Part shown: piece by piece, positions 17,716 to 27,447 of the stretch
How positions within the stretch are numbered: position 1 is the stretch's first letter
How the letters are laid out: every line of letters begins with the position of its first letter
NCBI GenBank assembly: GCA_030681555.1
Contig: JAUXRW010000091.1
Location: 1 to 46,716, forward strand
DNA: 46,716 bases
Origin: Acidimicrobiales bacterium
Lineage (GTDB): Bacteria; Actinomycetota; Acidimicrobiia; Acidimicrobiales; VFJN01
Direction of reading: 5' to 3'
Program-made: the position numbers and the translations under genes
Notes under the pieces: model-generated
What the model was told of the DNA's origin: nothing
Seen by the model: only the letters and a program-made list of their open reading frames with translations
Databases searched by the model: none

Positions 17716-18554
17716 GTCCAGCCGAGGCGTTGGCTACAGCCCGGCCAGGGGGCCCAGCCCCGCTTGGCGTGCAGCTGCTTCGCCTTGTCGATCTGGGTCG
17801 ACCGGCTGTGCTCGTGCGGCAGGCCGGTTCCGCCGACGCCGTGCCACGTGGCCTCGGAGAACTGGAGGCCGCCGTAGTAGCCGTTGCCGGTATTGGCCGC
17901 CCAGTTGCCGCCGGTCTCGCACTCCGCCAGCTGGTCCCACGTGGCGTCCGAGCTGGGATCGGGTGACCGGGACGGCTCGCGGGCCGGCGCCACTGCGGGG
18001 GCGGCCGTCGTGGTGGTGGTGGGCGTCGGCTTCGGAGCAACGGGCTTCGGCTTCGCCGTGGTGGTCGTGGTGGGCGCAGCCGTGGTGGTCGTCGTCGGCG
18101 CCTCGGTGACCGGAGGGGCGACGGTGGTGGCGGGGGCCATCGTCGTGATGGAGGCGACGGTGACCGCGGCGGGCGATCGGAGGGCGCGGCGGGGGGGCCG
18201 CTCGGCAGCGGCGTCGTCACCGGCCGCCGCAGTGGTGCCGACCTCGGTGGGGGGCGTGTCGGCCGTGGCCATGAAGTTGTCGAGCACCAGAAGGGGCAGG
18301 GCGGCGAGGGTGACGGAGATGGCGAACGCGACCCGGGTGCGGCGCAGGCGGGCCTGCGGCGCATCCTCGACGAGTGGGGTGTCGTCGGCCGCGAACAGGG
18401 CGTCGAAGTCGAAGTCCGGCGAGAAGGCGGCCTCGACGTCGAAGTCGGCGACCGGGCTGGTGTCCCGTCGTCCTCGCCAGCGGCTCGACCGCTCAGCGTG
18501 GTGGCCGGCCCCGGCCATGTGACGGGGGCGGGCCGATCGGGGGGCGTGAGACAT
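17712..18554 (-). CDS. Membrane-anchored resuscitation-promoting factor (Rpf-domain lytic transglycosylase)
   Basis: A 280-residue protein with a cytoplasmic N-terminus (1-85, acidic, with FDVEAAFSPDFDFDALFAADD), one membrane anchor (about 88-108, RVAFAISVTLAALPLLVL), a long Thr/Pro/Ala linker (about 110-200) and an Rpf domain at the end. The domain begins WDQLAECETGGNWAANTGNG and contains the catalytic Glu (ECETGGNW), YYGGLQFSEATWHGVGG and two Cys. Rpf proteins cleave peptidoglycan glycan strands and promote exit from dormancy. No DUF348 or G5 domains as in RpfB. ATG at 18554 is backed by a -35 TTGCAA/-10 TAACGT pair. Coupled to rsmA by a CTGA overlap. Confidence 0.92.
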   Translation of the reverse strand: MSHAPRSARPRHMAGAGHHAERSSRWRGRRDTSPVADFDVEAAFSPDFDFDALFAADDTPLVEDAPQARLRRTRVAFAISVTLAALPLLVLDNFMATADTPPTEVGTTAAAGDDAAAERPPRRALRSPAAVTVASITTMAPATTVAPPVTEAPTTTTTAAPTTTTTAKPKPVAPKPTPTTTTTAAPAVAPAREPSRSPDPSSDATWDQLAECETGGNWAANTGNGYYGGLQFSEATWHGVGGTGLPHEHSRSTQIDKAKQLHAKRGWAPWPGCSQRLGWT

Positions 18555-18562
18555 TGCGGGGC

Positions 18563-18592
18563 ACGTTACGAGGCGCTGTAACGCGATTGCAA
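18563..18592 (-). promoter_or_regulatory. Promoter of rpf (-35 TTGCAA, 18-bp spacer, -10 TAACGT)
   Basis: TTGCAA (18587-18592) and TAACGT (18563-18568) are spaced 18 bp apart and the -10 ends 8 bases before the rpf ATG. This is the best-formed promoter in the window and predicts a leaderless rpf-rsmA-ispE message. Confidence 0.6.
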
Positions 18593-18614
18593 ACAACACC
18601 GCTGGAACTTGGCG

Positions 18615-19370
18615 TCACGGCAACCTGTACGTCGTCCGGGCCGTCTCCCATGTTGCAGCGGCCACCTCATCGGCACCGATGCTCTGCAGCTCGGCGATCG
18701 CGGCGCCCACGACGGGCACCCACGCTGGGCGGTTGGGCTGGCCCCGATGGGGGACGGGAGCCAGGTACGGCGCATCGGTCTCGACGAGCATCCGGTCGAC
18801 CGGGCACACCTTGGCGGCGGCCTGGAGATCGGTGGCCGAGGGGAACGTCACGATGCCGCTGAACGAGAGGACCGCGCCGAGGTCGAGGCACCGCCGGGCC
18901 TCGTCCGGGCCGCCGGTGAAGCAGTGGAAGACGGTTCGCTCCGGCACCCCTTCGGCGGCGAGCACGTCGAACGTCTCCGTCCACGCCTCCCGGGTGTGGA
19001 TCACGAGGGCCAGGTCGTGGGAGCGGGCCAGCGCGATCTGGGCGGCGAAGACGTCGCGCTGGGCGTCGCGGGGCGACCGGTCGTAGTGGAAGTCGAGCCC
19101 GCACTCCCCCACCGCGACCACCTCGGGGTGGTCGAGCAGGTCCTCGAGACCGTCGATCCCGCCGGCGGCATCGTGCGGGTGCACCCCGGCCGTCGCCCAC
19201 ACGACCCCGGGGTGCTGCCGGGCCAGCTCGAGGTAGGCCGCCGACTGCGGGACGTCGCACCCCACCGTGATGAGGCGCTCCACGCCGGCCTCGGCCGCAG
19301 CCGCAACCTGCTCGGCGGCACGGGCGGCGTCCTCCTCGAGGTGGCAGTGGTCGTCGATCCAGCGGCGCAT
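18615..19370 (-). CDS. tatD: TatD family metal-dependent hydrolase
   Basis: A 251-residue TIM-barrel hydrolase of the TatD/YcfH family, linked to 3'-5' DNA exonuclease activity and to quality control, with the exact cellular substrate unsettled. Metal ligands are visible: IDDHCHLEED (HxH-type, D/C in place of the usual THCHL first His pair), VGECGLDFHYDRSP (Glu), VIHTREAW (His), VFHCFTGGPDEA (His) and LVETDAPYLAPVPHRG (Asp). ATG at 19370 lies 5 bases after the metG stop, so it is cotranscribed. metG-tatD-rpf-rsmA-ispE matches the M. tuberculosis Rv1007c-Rv1011 order. Confidence 0.95.
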   Translation of the reverse strand: MRRWIDDHCHLEEDAARAAEQVAAAAEAGVERLITVGCDVPQSAAYLELARQHPGVVWATAGVHPHDAAGGIDGLEDLLDHPEVVAVGECGLDFHYDRSPRDAQRDVFAAQIALARSHDLALVIHTREAWTETFDVLAAEGVPERTVFHCFTGGPDEARRCLDLGAVLSFSGIVTFPSATDLQAAAKVCPVDRMLVETDAPYLAPVPHRGQPNRPAWVPVVGAAIAELQSIGADEVAAATWETARTTYRLP

Positions 19371-19375
19371 CGGGG

Positions 19376-20905
19376 CTACGGCTTGATCCGGGGGAAGATC
19401 GGCCCGGCCTTGCTGACAGCGAGCCCGCCGGGATAGCTGCCCCAGGCGACGGCGTCGGGCACCCGCTGGTGCTCCGGTGCTCCGGGGAGCCCGATGCGGG
19501 TCCACGCCTCCCGGGCGGCCGCCGGGATGGCGGGACTGGCCAGGATGGCGACGATGCGCACGGCCTCGAGGGCATCGCCCATGACGGCGTCGACCTCCGG
19601 TCCGGGCTCCATCTTCCAGGGCTCGTTGTCCTCGAGGTGGGCGTTCGTCTCCCGGATGAGGCGCCAGGTGGCGTCGAGAGCGACGGACGGCGCCACGTCG
19701 GCCCACCCCTGCGCCGTCGCCGCGACCACCTCGGCCGCGACAGCCGCCAGTGGGCTGTCGGCGCGGGGGGCCGGGCCGGTACCGCCGCACTGCTTGCCCA
19801 CGACGGTGGCCACGCGGGAGACGAGGTTGCCGAAGTTGTTGGCGAGATCGCTGTTGTACCGCTCGACCACCCGCTCGTGGCTGAAGTCGCCGTCCGGGCC
19901 GAACGGCGTGTCCCGCAGCAGGTGGTAGCGCACGCCGTCGACGCCGAAGTCGTCCACAAGGCGCGAGGGCGCGATGTCCGTGAGCCGGGCGGGGCCGTGC
20001 ACCGTTTTGGACAGCTTCTCCCCGCCGAGGAGGAGCCAGCCGTGCACGTGGATCCGGTGGGGCGGGTCGATCCCCGCAGCCATGAGCATGGCCGGCCAGT
20101 ACACGCAGTGGAACCGGATGATCTCCTTGCCGATGACGTGGTGGACGTGGGGCCACCACGTCGCGAAGCGCTCGTCGTCGGTCCCGAAGCCGATGGCCGT
20201 GGCGTAGTTGATGAGGGCGTCGTACCAGACGTAGAAGACGTGGCCCTGGGCCCACGGCACGGGCACGCCCCACGTGAGCGAGGTCCGGGTGATCGACACG
20301 TCGTCGAGCCCCTGGCGGAGGAACCCAAGCACCTCGTTGCGCTTGCCCTCGGGCGTGATCACCCCCGGGTTGTGCTCGATCCAGTCGATCAGGCGCTGCT
20401 CGTACCGGCTGAGGCGGAAGAAGTAGTTCTCCTCCTTGAGCGTGGTCACGGGCTTGCCGGTGTGGATCGGGCAGAACGCGCCCTCGATCAGCTCGCTGTC
20501 CTGGTAGTAGGCCTCGCAGGAGACGCAGTACGGGCCCTCGTAGGTGTCGAGCTCGATGTCGCCACTGTCCTTGATCCGCTGGAGCAGCGCCTGCACGGCA
20601 TCGTGGTGCCGGGGCTCGGTGGTGCGGATGAAGTCGTCGTAGGCGATGCCGAGGCTGTCCCACGTGTCCCGGAAGCGCGCGGAGTTGCGGTCGGCCTGCT
20701 CCTGGGGGGTGATGCCGGCCTCCTCGGCCGACTGGGCCACCTTCAGGCCGTGCTCGTCGGTGCCCGTCAGGAAGTACGTGTCGTCACCGAGGAGGCGGTG
20801 CCAGCGGGCCAGGGCGTCGGCGATCACCGTCGGGTAGGCGTGCCCGATGTGGGGCGCGTCGTTGACGTAGTAGATCGGCGTGGTGACGTAGAACCGGTCG
20901 GGCAC
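19376..20905 (-). CDS. metG: Methionyl-tRNA synthetase
   Basis: A 509-residue class I methionyl-tRNA synthetase without the C-terminal EMAP-like dimerisation domain, as in the short forms of many actinobacteria. Signatures: PHIGHAYPTVIADALARWH (HIGH), a zinc knuckle with CVSC and CPIH (last ligand His), YVWYDALINYATAIG and GGEKLSKTVHG (KMSKS variant KLSKT). The anticodon-binding domain follows from about residue 345. GTG at 20905 has a TAGGCT hexamer 6 bases upstream, indicating a leaderless message. First gene of the metG-tatD unit. Confidence 0.98.
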   Translation of the reverse strand: MPDRFYVTTPIYYVNDAPHIGHAYPTVIADALARWHRLLGDDTYFLTGTDEHGLKVAQSAEEAGITPQEQADRNSARFRDTWDSLGIAYDDFIRTTEPRHHDAVQALLQRIKDSGDIELDTYEGPYCVSCEAYYQDSELIEGAFCPIHTGKPVTTLKEENYFFRLSRYEQRLIDWIEHNPGVITPEGKRNEVLGFLRQGLDDVSITRTSLTWGVPVPWAQGHVFYVWYDALINYATAIGFGTDDERFATWWPHVHHVIGKEIIRFHCVYWPAMLMAAGIDPPHRIHVHGWLLLGGEKLSKTVHGPARLTDIAPSRLVDDFGVDGVRYHLLRDTPFGPDGDFSHERVVERYNSDLANNFGNLVSRVATVVGKQCGGTGPAPRADSPLAAVAAEVVAATAQGWADVAPSVALDATWRLIRETNAHLEDNEPWKMEPGPEVDAVMGDALEAVRIVAILASPAIPAAAREAWTRIGLPGAPEHQRVPDAVAWGSYPGGLAVSKAGPIFPRIKP

Positions 20906-20911
20906 CGGCCC

Positions 20912-20917
20912 AGCCTA
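20912..20917 (-). promoter_or_regulatory. Putative leaderless -10 (TAGGCT) of metG
   Basis: TAGGCT on the minus strand, 6 bases before the metG GTG. No ribosome binding site is present. Confidence 0.45.
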
Positions 20918-20970
20918 CGGGCGCGCGGCAGACGCCTGATCGGGTAGATCAGCTCGGCGTGGCCGCCGGG

Positions 20971-21309
20971 TTACTGCTCTGGATCGCCGGGGGCTCGCCG
21001 GCGGTGGTCGGAGGCGATCAGCACGACGCCGAGCACGGTGATCGCGACCATCGTCCCCGCGCCGAGGTACATGCTCTGGCGCGACTCGTCGAGCACCCGC
21101 TCGCGGATCCGATCCTGCATGTCGCCGAACACCTCGTCGATCACCGCGGCGACCAGCGGGTTGTCGAGCAAGGTGCCCTCGAGGCCGAACTCCTCGAAAC
21201 TGAGGCGCTGGATCTCCTCCTCGGAGGGGAAGGTCTGGGTCGTCACGAAGACGCCGGCGAGGAGGGCGACGAGCGCCAGCACCAGCGCCATCGCAAGGGT
21301 GCGTCGCAT
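20971..21309 (-). CDS. Small two-helix membrane protein of unknown function
   Basis: A 112-residue protein with two hydrophobic segments, at about 5-24 (LAMALVLALVALLAGVFV) and about 80-100 (MYLGAGTMVAITVLGVVLIA). Between them is an external or cytoplasmic loop of about 55 residues that is acidic and predicted helical (FPSEEEIQRLSFEEFGLEG). No known family comes to mind. An in-frame GTG at 21318 exists, but the ATG at 21309 is preferred because TAACGT ends 7 bases before it and the GTG lies inside that hexamer. It lies between rmuC (upstream) and metG on the same strand; a link to either is not evident. Confidence 0.7.
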   Translation of the reverse strand: MRRTLAMALVLALVALLAGVFVTTQTFPSEEEIQRLSFEEFGLEGTLLDNPLVAAVIDEVFGDMQDRIRERVLDESRQSMYLGAGTMVAITVLGVVLIASDHRRRAPGDPEQ

Positions 21310-21316
21310 GGCGGGC

Positions 21317-21322
21317 ACGTTA
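21317..21322 (-). promoter_or_regulatory. Putative leaderless -10 (TAACGT) of the small membrane protein gene
   Basis: TAACGT ends 7 bases before the ATG at 21309 and decides between that ATG and the GTG at 21318. Confidence 0.45.
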
Positions 21323-21352
21323 GCGCCGGCAACGCCGACCGCCCCAGGCCGG

Positions 21353-22585
21353 TCAGCCGGCCTCTGCGGCCCCCCAGGGCCGGATGTCGCCGACCGCCCG
21401 GCGCAGCACCTCGCCCTCCCCGTCGCCCAGGCCGGCAGGCGCCTCCGGCAGCCCCCGCTGACTGCGGAGGTCGTCGATCCGGTCGAGCTGCCGCTCGAGC
21501 TGACGCCGACGGGTGCCGGTGAGCTCGTCGAGGCATTTCTGCGTGGCCGAGAACCGCTTCTCCACGTTGTCGACGGCGTCCGCGTACTTGGTCCACTGGT
21601 GCCGGAAGGCGCTCAGGCACTGCAGGATCTCGTCGGAGGTGCGGGCCAGCCGAGTCTGGTCGACCGCCTGGCGGATCACCGCCAGCACGGCGAACAGGCT
21701 GACCGGCGAGCACAGCACCACCTTCTGGCCCATGGCGATGTCGATGAGCTGGGGGTCCTGCTCGTGGATGAACGCCCAAACGCTCTCGTTGGGGATGAAG
21801 AGCAGCACCTCGTCGAGCGTGTCGTCGGCCTTGATGTAGTCGCGACCCGACAGCTCCTTGACCCGGTTGCGCACATCGCGCAGGAACGCCTTGGCGGTGG
21901 TCTCCCGGTCGCGCTCGCTGCCCGCCTCGAGGTGGCGGAGGTAATTGTCGACCGGGAACTTCACGTCCATGTGGAGGTGGCGGCCACCGGGCAGCAGGAA
22001 CGTGATGTCGGGGATGGAGCCCCCGGCGATGCCGGTCTGCTTCCGGTAGGTGATGCCCTCGACCATCCCGGCGGTGCGGAGCACGTCGTCGGCCATCCGC
22101 TCGCCCCACTGGCCGCGCGCCTTGGGGCTGGCGAGCGCCTCCCGCAGGTGCTGGGCGGTCTCCGTGAGGGCTTGCGTGCTGGCGGTGGCGGCACGCAGGT
22201 TGGTGATGAGCTGGCCGTGCTGGGTGGCGCCCTCCTGCTTGAGGCCCGCCATCAGGTCGCCCATGCGCTGCAGCTGCTGATCGATCCCCGCCACCTTCTG
22301 GTCGAACGCCTCGGCCCGGAGCTCGAGGTGCTTGCCGCCCGTGGCGAGCGTGTCGCCGAGCTTCTCCCCCGCCATGCGGGCGGCCATGTCGGCGGCTGCG
22401 CCGACCGTGTGCTCCCGCTCGAAGCCGAGCCGGCTGACGAGCTCCTGGGCCTGGCGCTCGAGGGCGGCGGCGAGCTTGGCGTCGGCCTCCTGCGTGGCGC
22501 TGCGGGCGGCGGCACGGCCGACGGCGAGGGCAACCGCGACCACGGCGGCGGCTCCCAGCAGGGCGAGGGTGACGGTGAGGACCAT
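21353..22585 (-). CDS. rmuC: RmuC-type DNA recombination protein
   Basis: A 410-residue RmuC family protein. An N-terminal membrane helix (1-25, MVLTVTLALLGAAAVVAVAL) is followed by a long coiled coil (about 30-150) and the RmuC domain with RGQWGERMADDVLRTAGMVEG, ITFLLPGGRHLHMDVKFPVDNY, VKELSGRDYIKADDTLDEVL and LFIPNESVWAFIHEQDPQLI, a PD-(D/E)XK-like nuclease core. In E. coli RmuC limits recombination at short inverted repeats; recent work ties it to nuclease defence of replication. Start ATG 22585 is preferred over an in-frame GTG at 22615 because TACCGT ends 7 bases before it. Confidence 0.94.
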   Translation of the reverse strand: MVLTVTLALLGAAAVVAVALAVGRAAARSATQEADAKLAAALERQAQELVSRLGFEREHTVGAAADMAARMAGEKLGDTLATGGKHLELRAEAFDQKVAGIDQQLQRMGDLMAGLKQEGATQHGQLITNLRAATASTQALTETAQHLREALASPKARGQWGERMADDVLRTAGMVEGITYRKQTGIAGGSIPDITFLLPGGRHLHMDVKFPVDNYLRHLEAGSERDRETTAKAFLRDVRNRVKELSGRDYIKADDTLDEVLLFIPNESVWAFIHEQDPQLIDIAMGQKVVLCSPVSLFAVLAVIRQAVDQTRLARTSDEILQCLSAFRHQWTKYADAVDNVEKRFSATQKCLDELTGTRRRQLERQLDRIDDLRSQRGLPEAPAGLGDGEGEVLRRAVGDIRPWGAAEAG

Positions 22586-22592
22586 GCGGGGG

Positions 22593-22598
22593 ACGGTA
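22593..22598 (-). promoter_or_regulatory. Putative leaderless -10 (TACCGT) of rmuC
   Basis: TACCGT ends 7 bases before the ATG at 22585. Confidence 0.45.
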
Positions 22599-22662
22599 CC
22601 GAGGGGGTGTGACACCTATGGCGGACCCCCTCCCCGGGCTCGTCGCAACAGGGGGCGGCCGC

Positions 22663-22668
22663 TACGGT
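22663..22668 (+). promoter_or_regulatory. Putative leaderless -10 (TACGGT) of the SRPBCC gene
   Basis: TACGGT ends 8 bases before the ATG at 22677. Together with 22593-22598 it forms a divergent promoter pair within about 90 bases. Confidence 0.45.
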
Positions 22669-22676
22669 CGACGCCC

Positions 22677-23108
22677 ATGGCCAGGATTCGGGTGAGCACC
22701 CTCCTCGACGCCCCGCCGGCGACCGTGTGGGCCTACGTCGAGAACATCGACAGCCACGTCCAGTGGATGCACGACGCAGTGCGGATCCGCTTCCTCGGCG
22801 ACCGGCGATCCGGCGTCGGCACCCGCTACGAGTGCGACACGAAGGTCGGCCCCGTCCAGCTGACCGACGTCATGGAGATCACCGAGTGGTCACCCGGCAA
22901 GGCCATGGGCGTCCGCCACGTCGGTGTCGTCACGGGCGCCGGCCGCTTCACGCTGAAGAAGGCCCGTGGCGGGCGCACCCAGTTCACCTGGACCGAGAAG
23001 CTCACGTTCCCCCTCACCCGGGGAGGCCCGGTGACGGCCTTCTTCGCCAAGCCCGTGCTGCGCCGGGTGTGGCGCCGGAACCTGCGGGACCTCGCCGCCC
23101 GCTTCTGA
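22677..23108 (+). CDS. SRPBCC family protein (polyketide cyclase/dehydrase-like)
   Basis: A 143-residue START-like ligand-binding protein. The pattern STLLDAPPATVWAYVENIDS opens the fold (first strand and helix), followed by curved-sheet strands (GVGTRYECDTKVGPVQLTDVM, TQFTWTEKLTFPL) and the long C-terminal helix (FFAKPVLRRVWRRNLRDLAARF) that closes the hydrophobic pocket. The ligand cannot be told from sequence. No membrane segment; cytosolic. It is divergent from rmuC, with a leaderless-type TACGGT 8 bases before ATG 22677, and ends 10 bases from the convergent rhomboid gene. Confidence 0.88.
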   Translation: MARIRVSTLLDAPPATVWAYVENIDSHVQWMHDAVRIRFLGDRRSGVGTRYECDTKVGPVQLTDVMEITEWSPGKAMGVRHVGVVTGAGRFTLKKARGGRTQFTWTEKLTFPLTRGGPVTAFFAKPVLRRVWRRNLRDLAARF

Positions 23109-23118
23109 CCCGCCGACG

Positions 23119-23925
23119 TCAGGCGACGGCGAGGGCGGCGCCGGCCACCAGCACGCCGAACGCCACCACGGCAGCGACCGGCAGGCGGCGGTCCCGCGTG
23201 CGGGCCGGTCCGATGTCGGTGAGGATCCAGCCCGCCACGAACCCCCCGATGAGCCCGCCGACGTGGCCGCCGATCGAGATCCCCGGGATGCTGAACGTGA
23301 TGACGAGGTTCAGCATGATCGTGGCCCCGAGGCCCGTCTGGAACGGGTTGATGCCCCGCGACCGCATGGCCGCCACCGCGGCCCCCATCAGGCCGAACAC
23401 CGCACCGGAGGCCCCGACCGTGATGGCGTTCGGATCGAGGAGCAGCACGCCGAGCGACCCGCTGAGCATGGCGACCAGGTAGACGAGGGCGAACCGCGCC
23501 CGACCCAGCACCGGCTCCATCAGCTGCCCGAGCTGGTACAGCACGAAGCAGTTGAAGCCGATGTGGATGGCGTTGGCGTGCAGGAACCCCGACGTGATGA
23601 GTCGGTACCACTCCCCGCTGGCGACCAACGGGCCGGCCAGGCCGCCATCGAACACGACCGAGCTCTTGGTCTGGAGGCCGCTGCCGATCCCTACGACGAA
23701 GATCGCGAGGTTCGCGGCGATCAGCGCGTTGGTCACGACGGGCGTGCTCGACAGCTGCCCCGCCCGCACCACCTTCTGCTTGCCCACCCGGGCACACTCC
23801 GGGCAGTGGAAGCCCACGGACGCCTGGTGCATGCAGTCCGGGCAGATCGGACGATCGCAGCGCTGGCAGATCACGCCGCCCCGGTTGCCAGGGTGCCGGT
23901 AGCAGGACGGGGGGCTCGACTCCAC
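23119..23925 (-). CDS. Rhomboid family intramembrane serine protease with N-terminal zinc finger
   Basis: A 268-residue protein. The N-terminus carries a B-box-like double zinc site: CYRHPG, ICQRCDRPICPDCM, FHCPEC. Then come six to seven membrane helices with the rhomboid dyad: Ser in TVGASGAVFGLMGA and His in ISIGGHVGGLIGGFVAG, plus the loop motif HANAIHIGFNCFVLY (usual H-x-x-x-N pattern). Rhomboids cleave membrane proteins within the bilayer; the substrate is unknown. Zinc-finger rhomboids are frequent in actinobacteria. Start GTG 23925 is favoured because TAGGTT ends 7 bases upstream; the ATG at 23988 in the same frame would add 21 residues. Confidence 0.94.
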   Translation of the reverse strand: MESSPPSCYRHPGNRGGVICQRCDRPICPDCMHQASVGFHCPECARVGKQKVVRAGQLSSTPVVTNALIAANLAIFVVGIGSGLQTKSSVVFDGGLAGPLVASGEWYRLITSGFLHANAIHIGFNCFVLYQLGQLMEPVLGRARFALVYLVAMLSGSLGVLLLDPNAITVGASGAVFGLMGAAVAAMRSRGINPFQTGLGATIMLNLVITFSIPGISIGGHVGGLIGGFVAGWILTDIGPARTRDRRLPVAAVVAFGVLVAGAALAVA

Positions 23926-23932
23926 GGCGGGC

Positions 23933-23938
23933 AACCTA
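23933..23938 (-). promoter_or_regulatory. Putative leaderless -10 (TAGGTT) of the rhomboid gene
   Basis: TAGGTT ends 7 bases before GTG 23925 and supports that start. The 199 bases between the rhomboid and GH57 genes hold nothing else I can support. Confidence 0.4.
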
Positions 23939-24124
23939 CCGGCGCCTCGCCGGAGTCCCGCATCGGGGGTCTGCTGGCGGAGGGGCATGGCTGGACCGAC
24001 GCATCCCTCGCTGGCAAGGTCGGCTGCTCGGTATGTGGCGGAGCGAGTTCGGATCGGTGCCCGAACCGGCGACGTAACGCACGCAGAACTGTGTACGTGG
24101 CGTCGCGAGTTCGTCGCGTCCAGC

Positions 24125-25549
24125 TCACTGCCGGGTGCGGATGACCCGGGTCTTCCAGATCTGGCGGCCGTCGCCGAGGTCGGGGTCGTTGGAGCGGGCC
24201 CGGGCGAGGACGTCGAGGAGCGCGTCGAGCGGAGGCGACTCGCCCAGCTCGGCGTAGAGGTCCATCGCCCGGGCGGCGTAGCGGAGGATCTGCACCGTCT
24301 CGAGGCCGCCGAGGTCGTTGAAGAACCAACCGCAGGACGTGTACATGAGCAGTGCGTGGCGCTGGGCCTCGAGCAGCAGCCGGGCGTGGTGGGGGTCGCC
24401 CAGGACGTGCTCGTCGGCGAAGTCGTCGTACGACCGCCGACCGATCAGGACGTCGACGTAGGCGTCCCGCGCCGCCCACGCGTCGTGGAGCACCGCCGGC
24501 CCTCGCCGGTCGACGACCTCGACGCCCCACTCGCGGAGCAGGTCGAGGGCGTTGCGGAGCGGCTCCCGCCAGGTCTGGTCCCAGCCCTGCTCGCCGCCGG
24601 TGCGGCAGCCGCAGTGGGACCACCACCGGTCGACGCCGTGCGAGCACGACCACGCGCTCACCCGGACGCGAGCTTCGTGGGTGGCGGGGCGCTCGTCGAG
24701 CAGGTCGACCAGCCGCGGCACCTGTACGCCGCGTCGCTGGGCCTCACCGGTCAGCGCCTCGCCGACCTCGCGCTCCGCGCCCCGGTGGTGGTGGCCGAAG
24801 GTCTCGCCGTCCGTGGCCGCGCACACCAGCCCGCCGCCCTCGCCGGCCTGGCCGACGGCAGCGTCAACGATCGCCCCCGCGGTCGGTGCGCCGAAGGCCA
24901 GGCTGTGGGCCATCGAACCGTCGTAGACGACGAGGTCGAGCTCGAGGTGGTCGTGGCCGGTGTGGCGCCAGCGCAGGGGGCGGTCGGTCGGCGTGCGCTC
25001 CGCCAGGCCCGCCTCGGTCCACGCGTGCTCCGATCCCCGCGGTCGGATCTCGGCGATCTGGTGCGGCGCCAGGATCGTGAACCGCAGCCCCTCCTCGGCC
25101 AGCACCTCGAGCACGGCCTCGTTGACCGCCGTCTCCGGCAGCCACATCCCCTCGGGCCGGCGCCCGAAGCGGTGCTCGAAGTCCGCCACGCCCCAACGCA
25201 CGTGCGTGCGGAGGTCGCGCTCGTTGCACAGCGGCAGGATGGCGTGGCCGTAGCCTTGGGCGATGGCCCGCCCGGTGGCGCGGTCCGCGGCGCGAATGCC
25301 GTCGTAGACGTCGGGGTGGTGGCTCTCGAGCCAGGACAGCAGGGTGGGCCCGACGTTGAACGAGAGGAGCTCGAAGGTGTTCACCGGTCCGAAGACGTTG
25401 GGCCGGTAGCACTCGTCGGTGATGCGCTCGTTCCAGTCGTGGAAGGGCGCGGCGCTCTCCTCGACGGGCACCTCTCCCGTCCAGGGGTCTTCCCTGGGCG
25501 GTTGGTAGAAGTGCCCGTGGATGACGAGCGAGACGGGGGCGTCGGTCAT
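24125..25549 (-). CDS. Glycoside hydrolase family 57 protein (DUF3536-related)
   Basis: A 474-residue protein that starts with the GH57 signature VIHGHFYQPPREDPW and contains ECYRPNVFGPVNTFELLSFN, HAILPLCNERDLRTHVRWG, the family region with its candidate catalytic Glu, PEGMWLPETAVNEAV, and TILAPHQIAEI. GH57 enzymes act on alpha-1,4 or alpha-1,6 glucans (amylase, branching enzyme, 4-alpha-glucanotransferase). This resembles the DUF3536-bearing group, whose activity is poorly defined and whose members often reach about 800 residues, so this copy is short. It follows treS by 27 bases, so it is cotranscribed, and sits in a glucan/trehalose block with MalQ and GlgP. ATG at 25549. Confidence 0.88.
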   Translation of the reverse strand: MTDAPVSLVIHGHFYQPPREDPWTGEVPVEESAAPFHDWNERITDECYRPNVFGPVNTFELLSFNVGPTLLSWLESHHPDVYDGIRAADRATGRAIAQGYGHAILPLCNERDLRTHVRWGVADFEHRFGRRPEGMWLPETAVNEAVLEVLAEEGLRFTILAPHQIAEIRPRGSEHAWTEAGLAERTPTDRPLRWRHTGHDHLELDLVVYDGSMAHSLAFGAPTAGAIVDAAVGQAGEGGGLVCAATDGETFGHHHRGAEREVGEALTGEAQRRGVQVPRLVDLLDERPATHEARVRVSAWSCSHGVDRWWSHCGCRTGGEQGWDQTWREPLRNALDLLREWGVEVVDRRGPAVLHDAWAARDAYVDVLIGRRSYDDFADEHVLGDPHHARLLLEAQRHALLMYTSCGWFFNDLGGLETVQILRYAARAMDLYAELGESPPLDALLDVLARARSNDPDLGDGRQIWKTRVIRTRQ

Positions 25550-25576
25550 GGTCCCGGCGAGGCGAGCGGCGGCGGG

Positions 25577-27246
<1,670 letters not shown>

Positions 27247-27247
<1 letters not shown>

Positions 27248-27447
27248 CACATCTCCAAAATCCCGAGGTCGATCACTATCGTCCCACCCACCCCGACAGC
27301 GGCCGAGACATGTACCTCCAGCTCGCTATCGGTCATCAGGGCCTCGGTGATCCGCAGCGGGATGTGTACGGATCCCTGCGCCGGAATGGGGAAGAGCCGC
27401 ATCGGCTCGCCGTTTCGCGTGAGGACCGCGCAGATGAGCGGCATCAC
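27247..27447 (-). CDS. Possible small upstream ORF coupled to treS
   Basis: A 66-residue frame whose TGA overlaps the treS ATG (TGATG) and whose codons mostly end in G or C. The product (MMPLICAVLTRNGEPMRLFP at the start, VGVGGTIVIDLGILEM at the end) is not recognised. The 5' end overlaps the start of the molybdopterin fragment on the other strand, and the ATG codons at 27447 have only a weak AGGTG before them. It could be a real small protein coupled to treS, part of the treS leader, or a chance frame. Confidence 0.3.
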
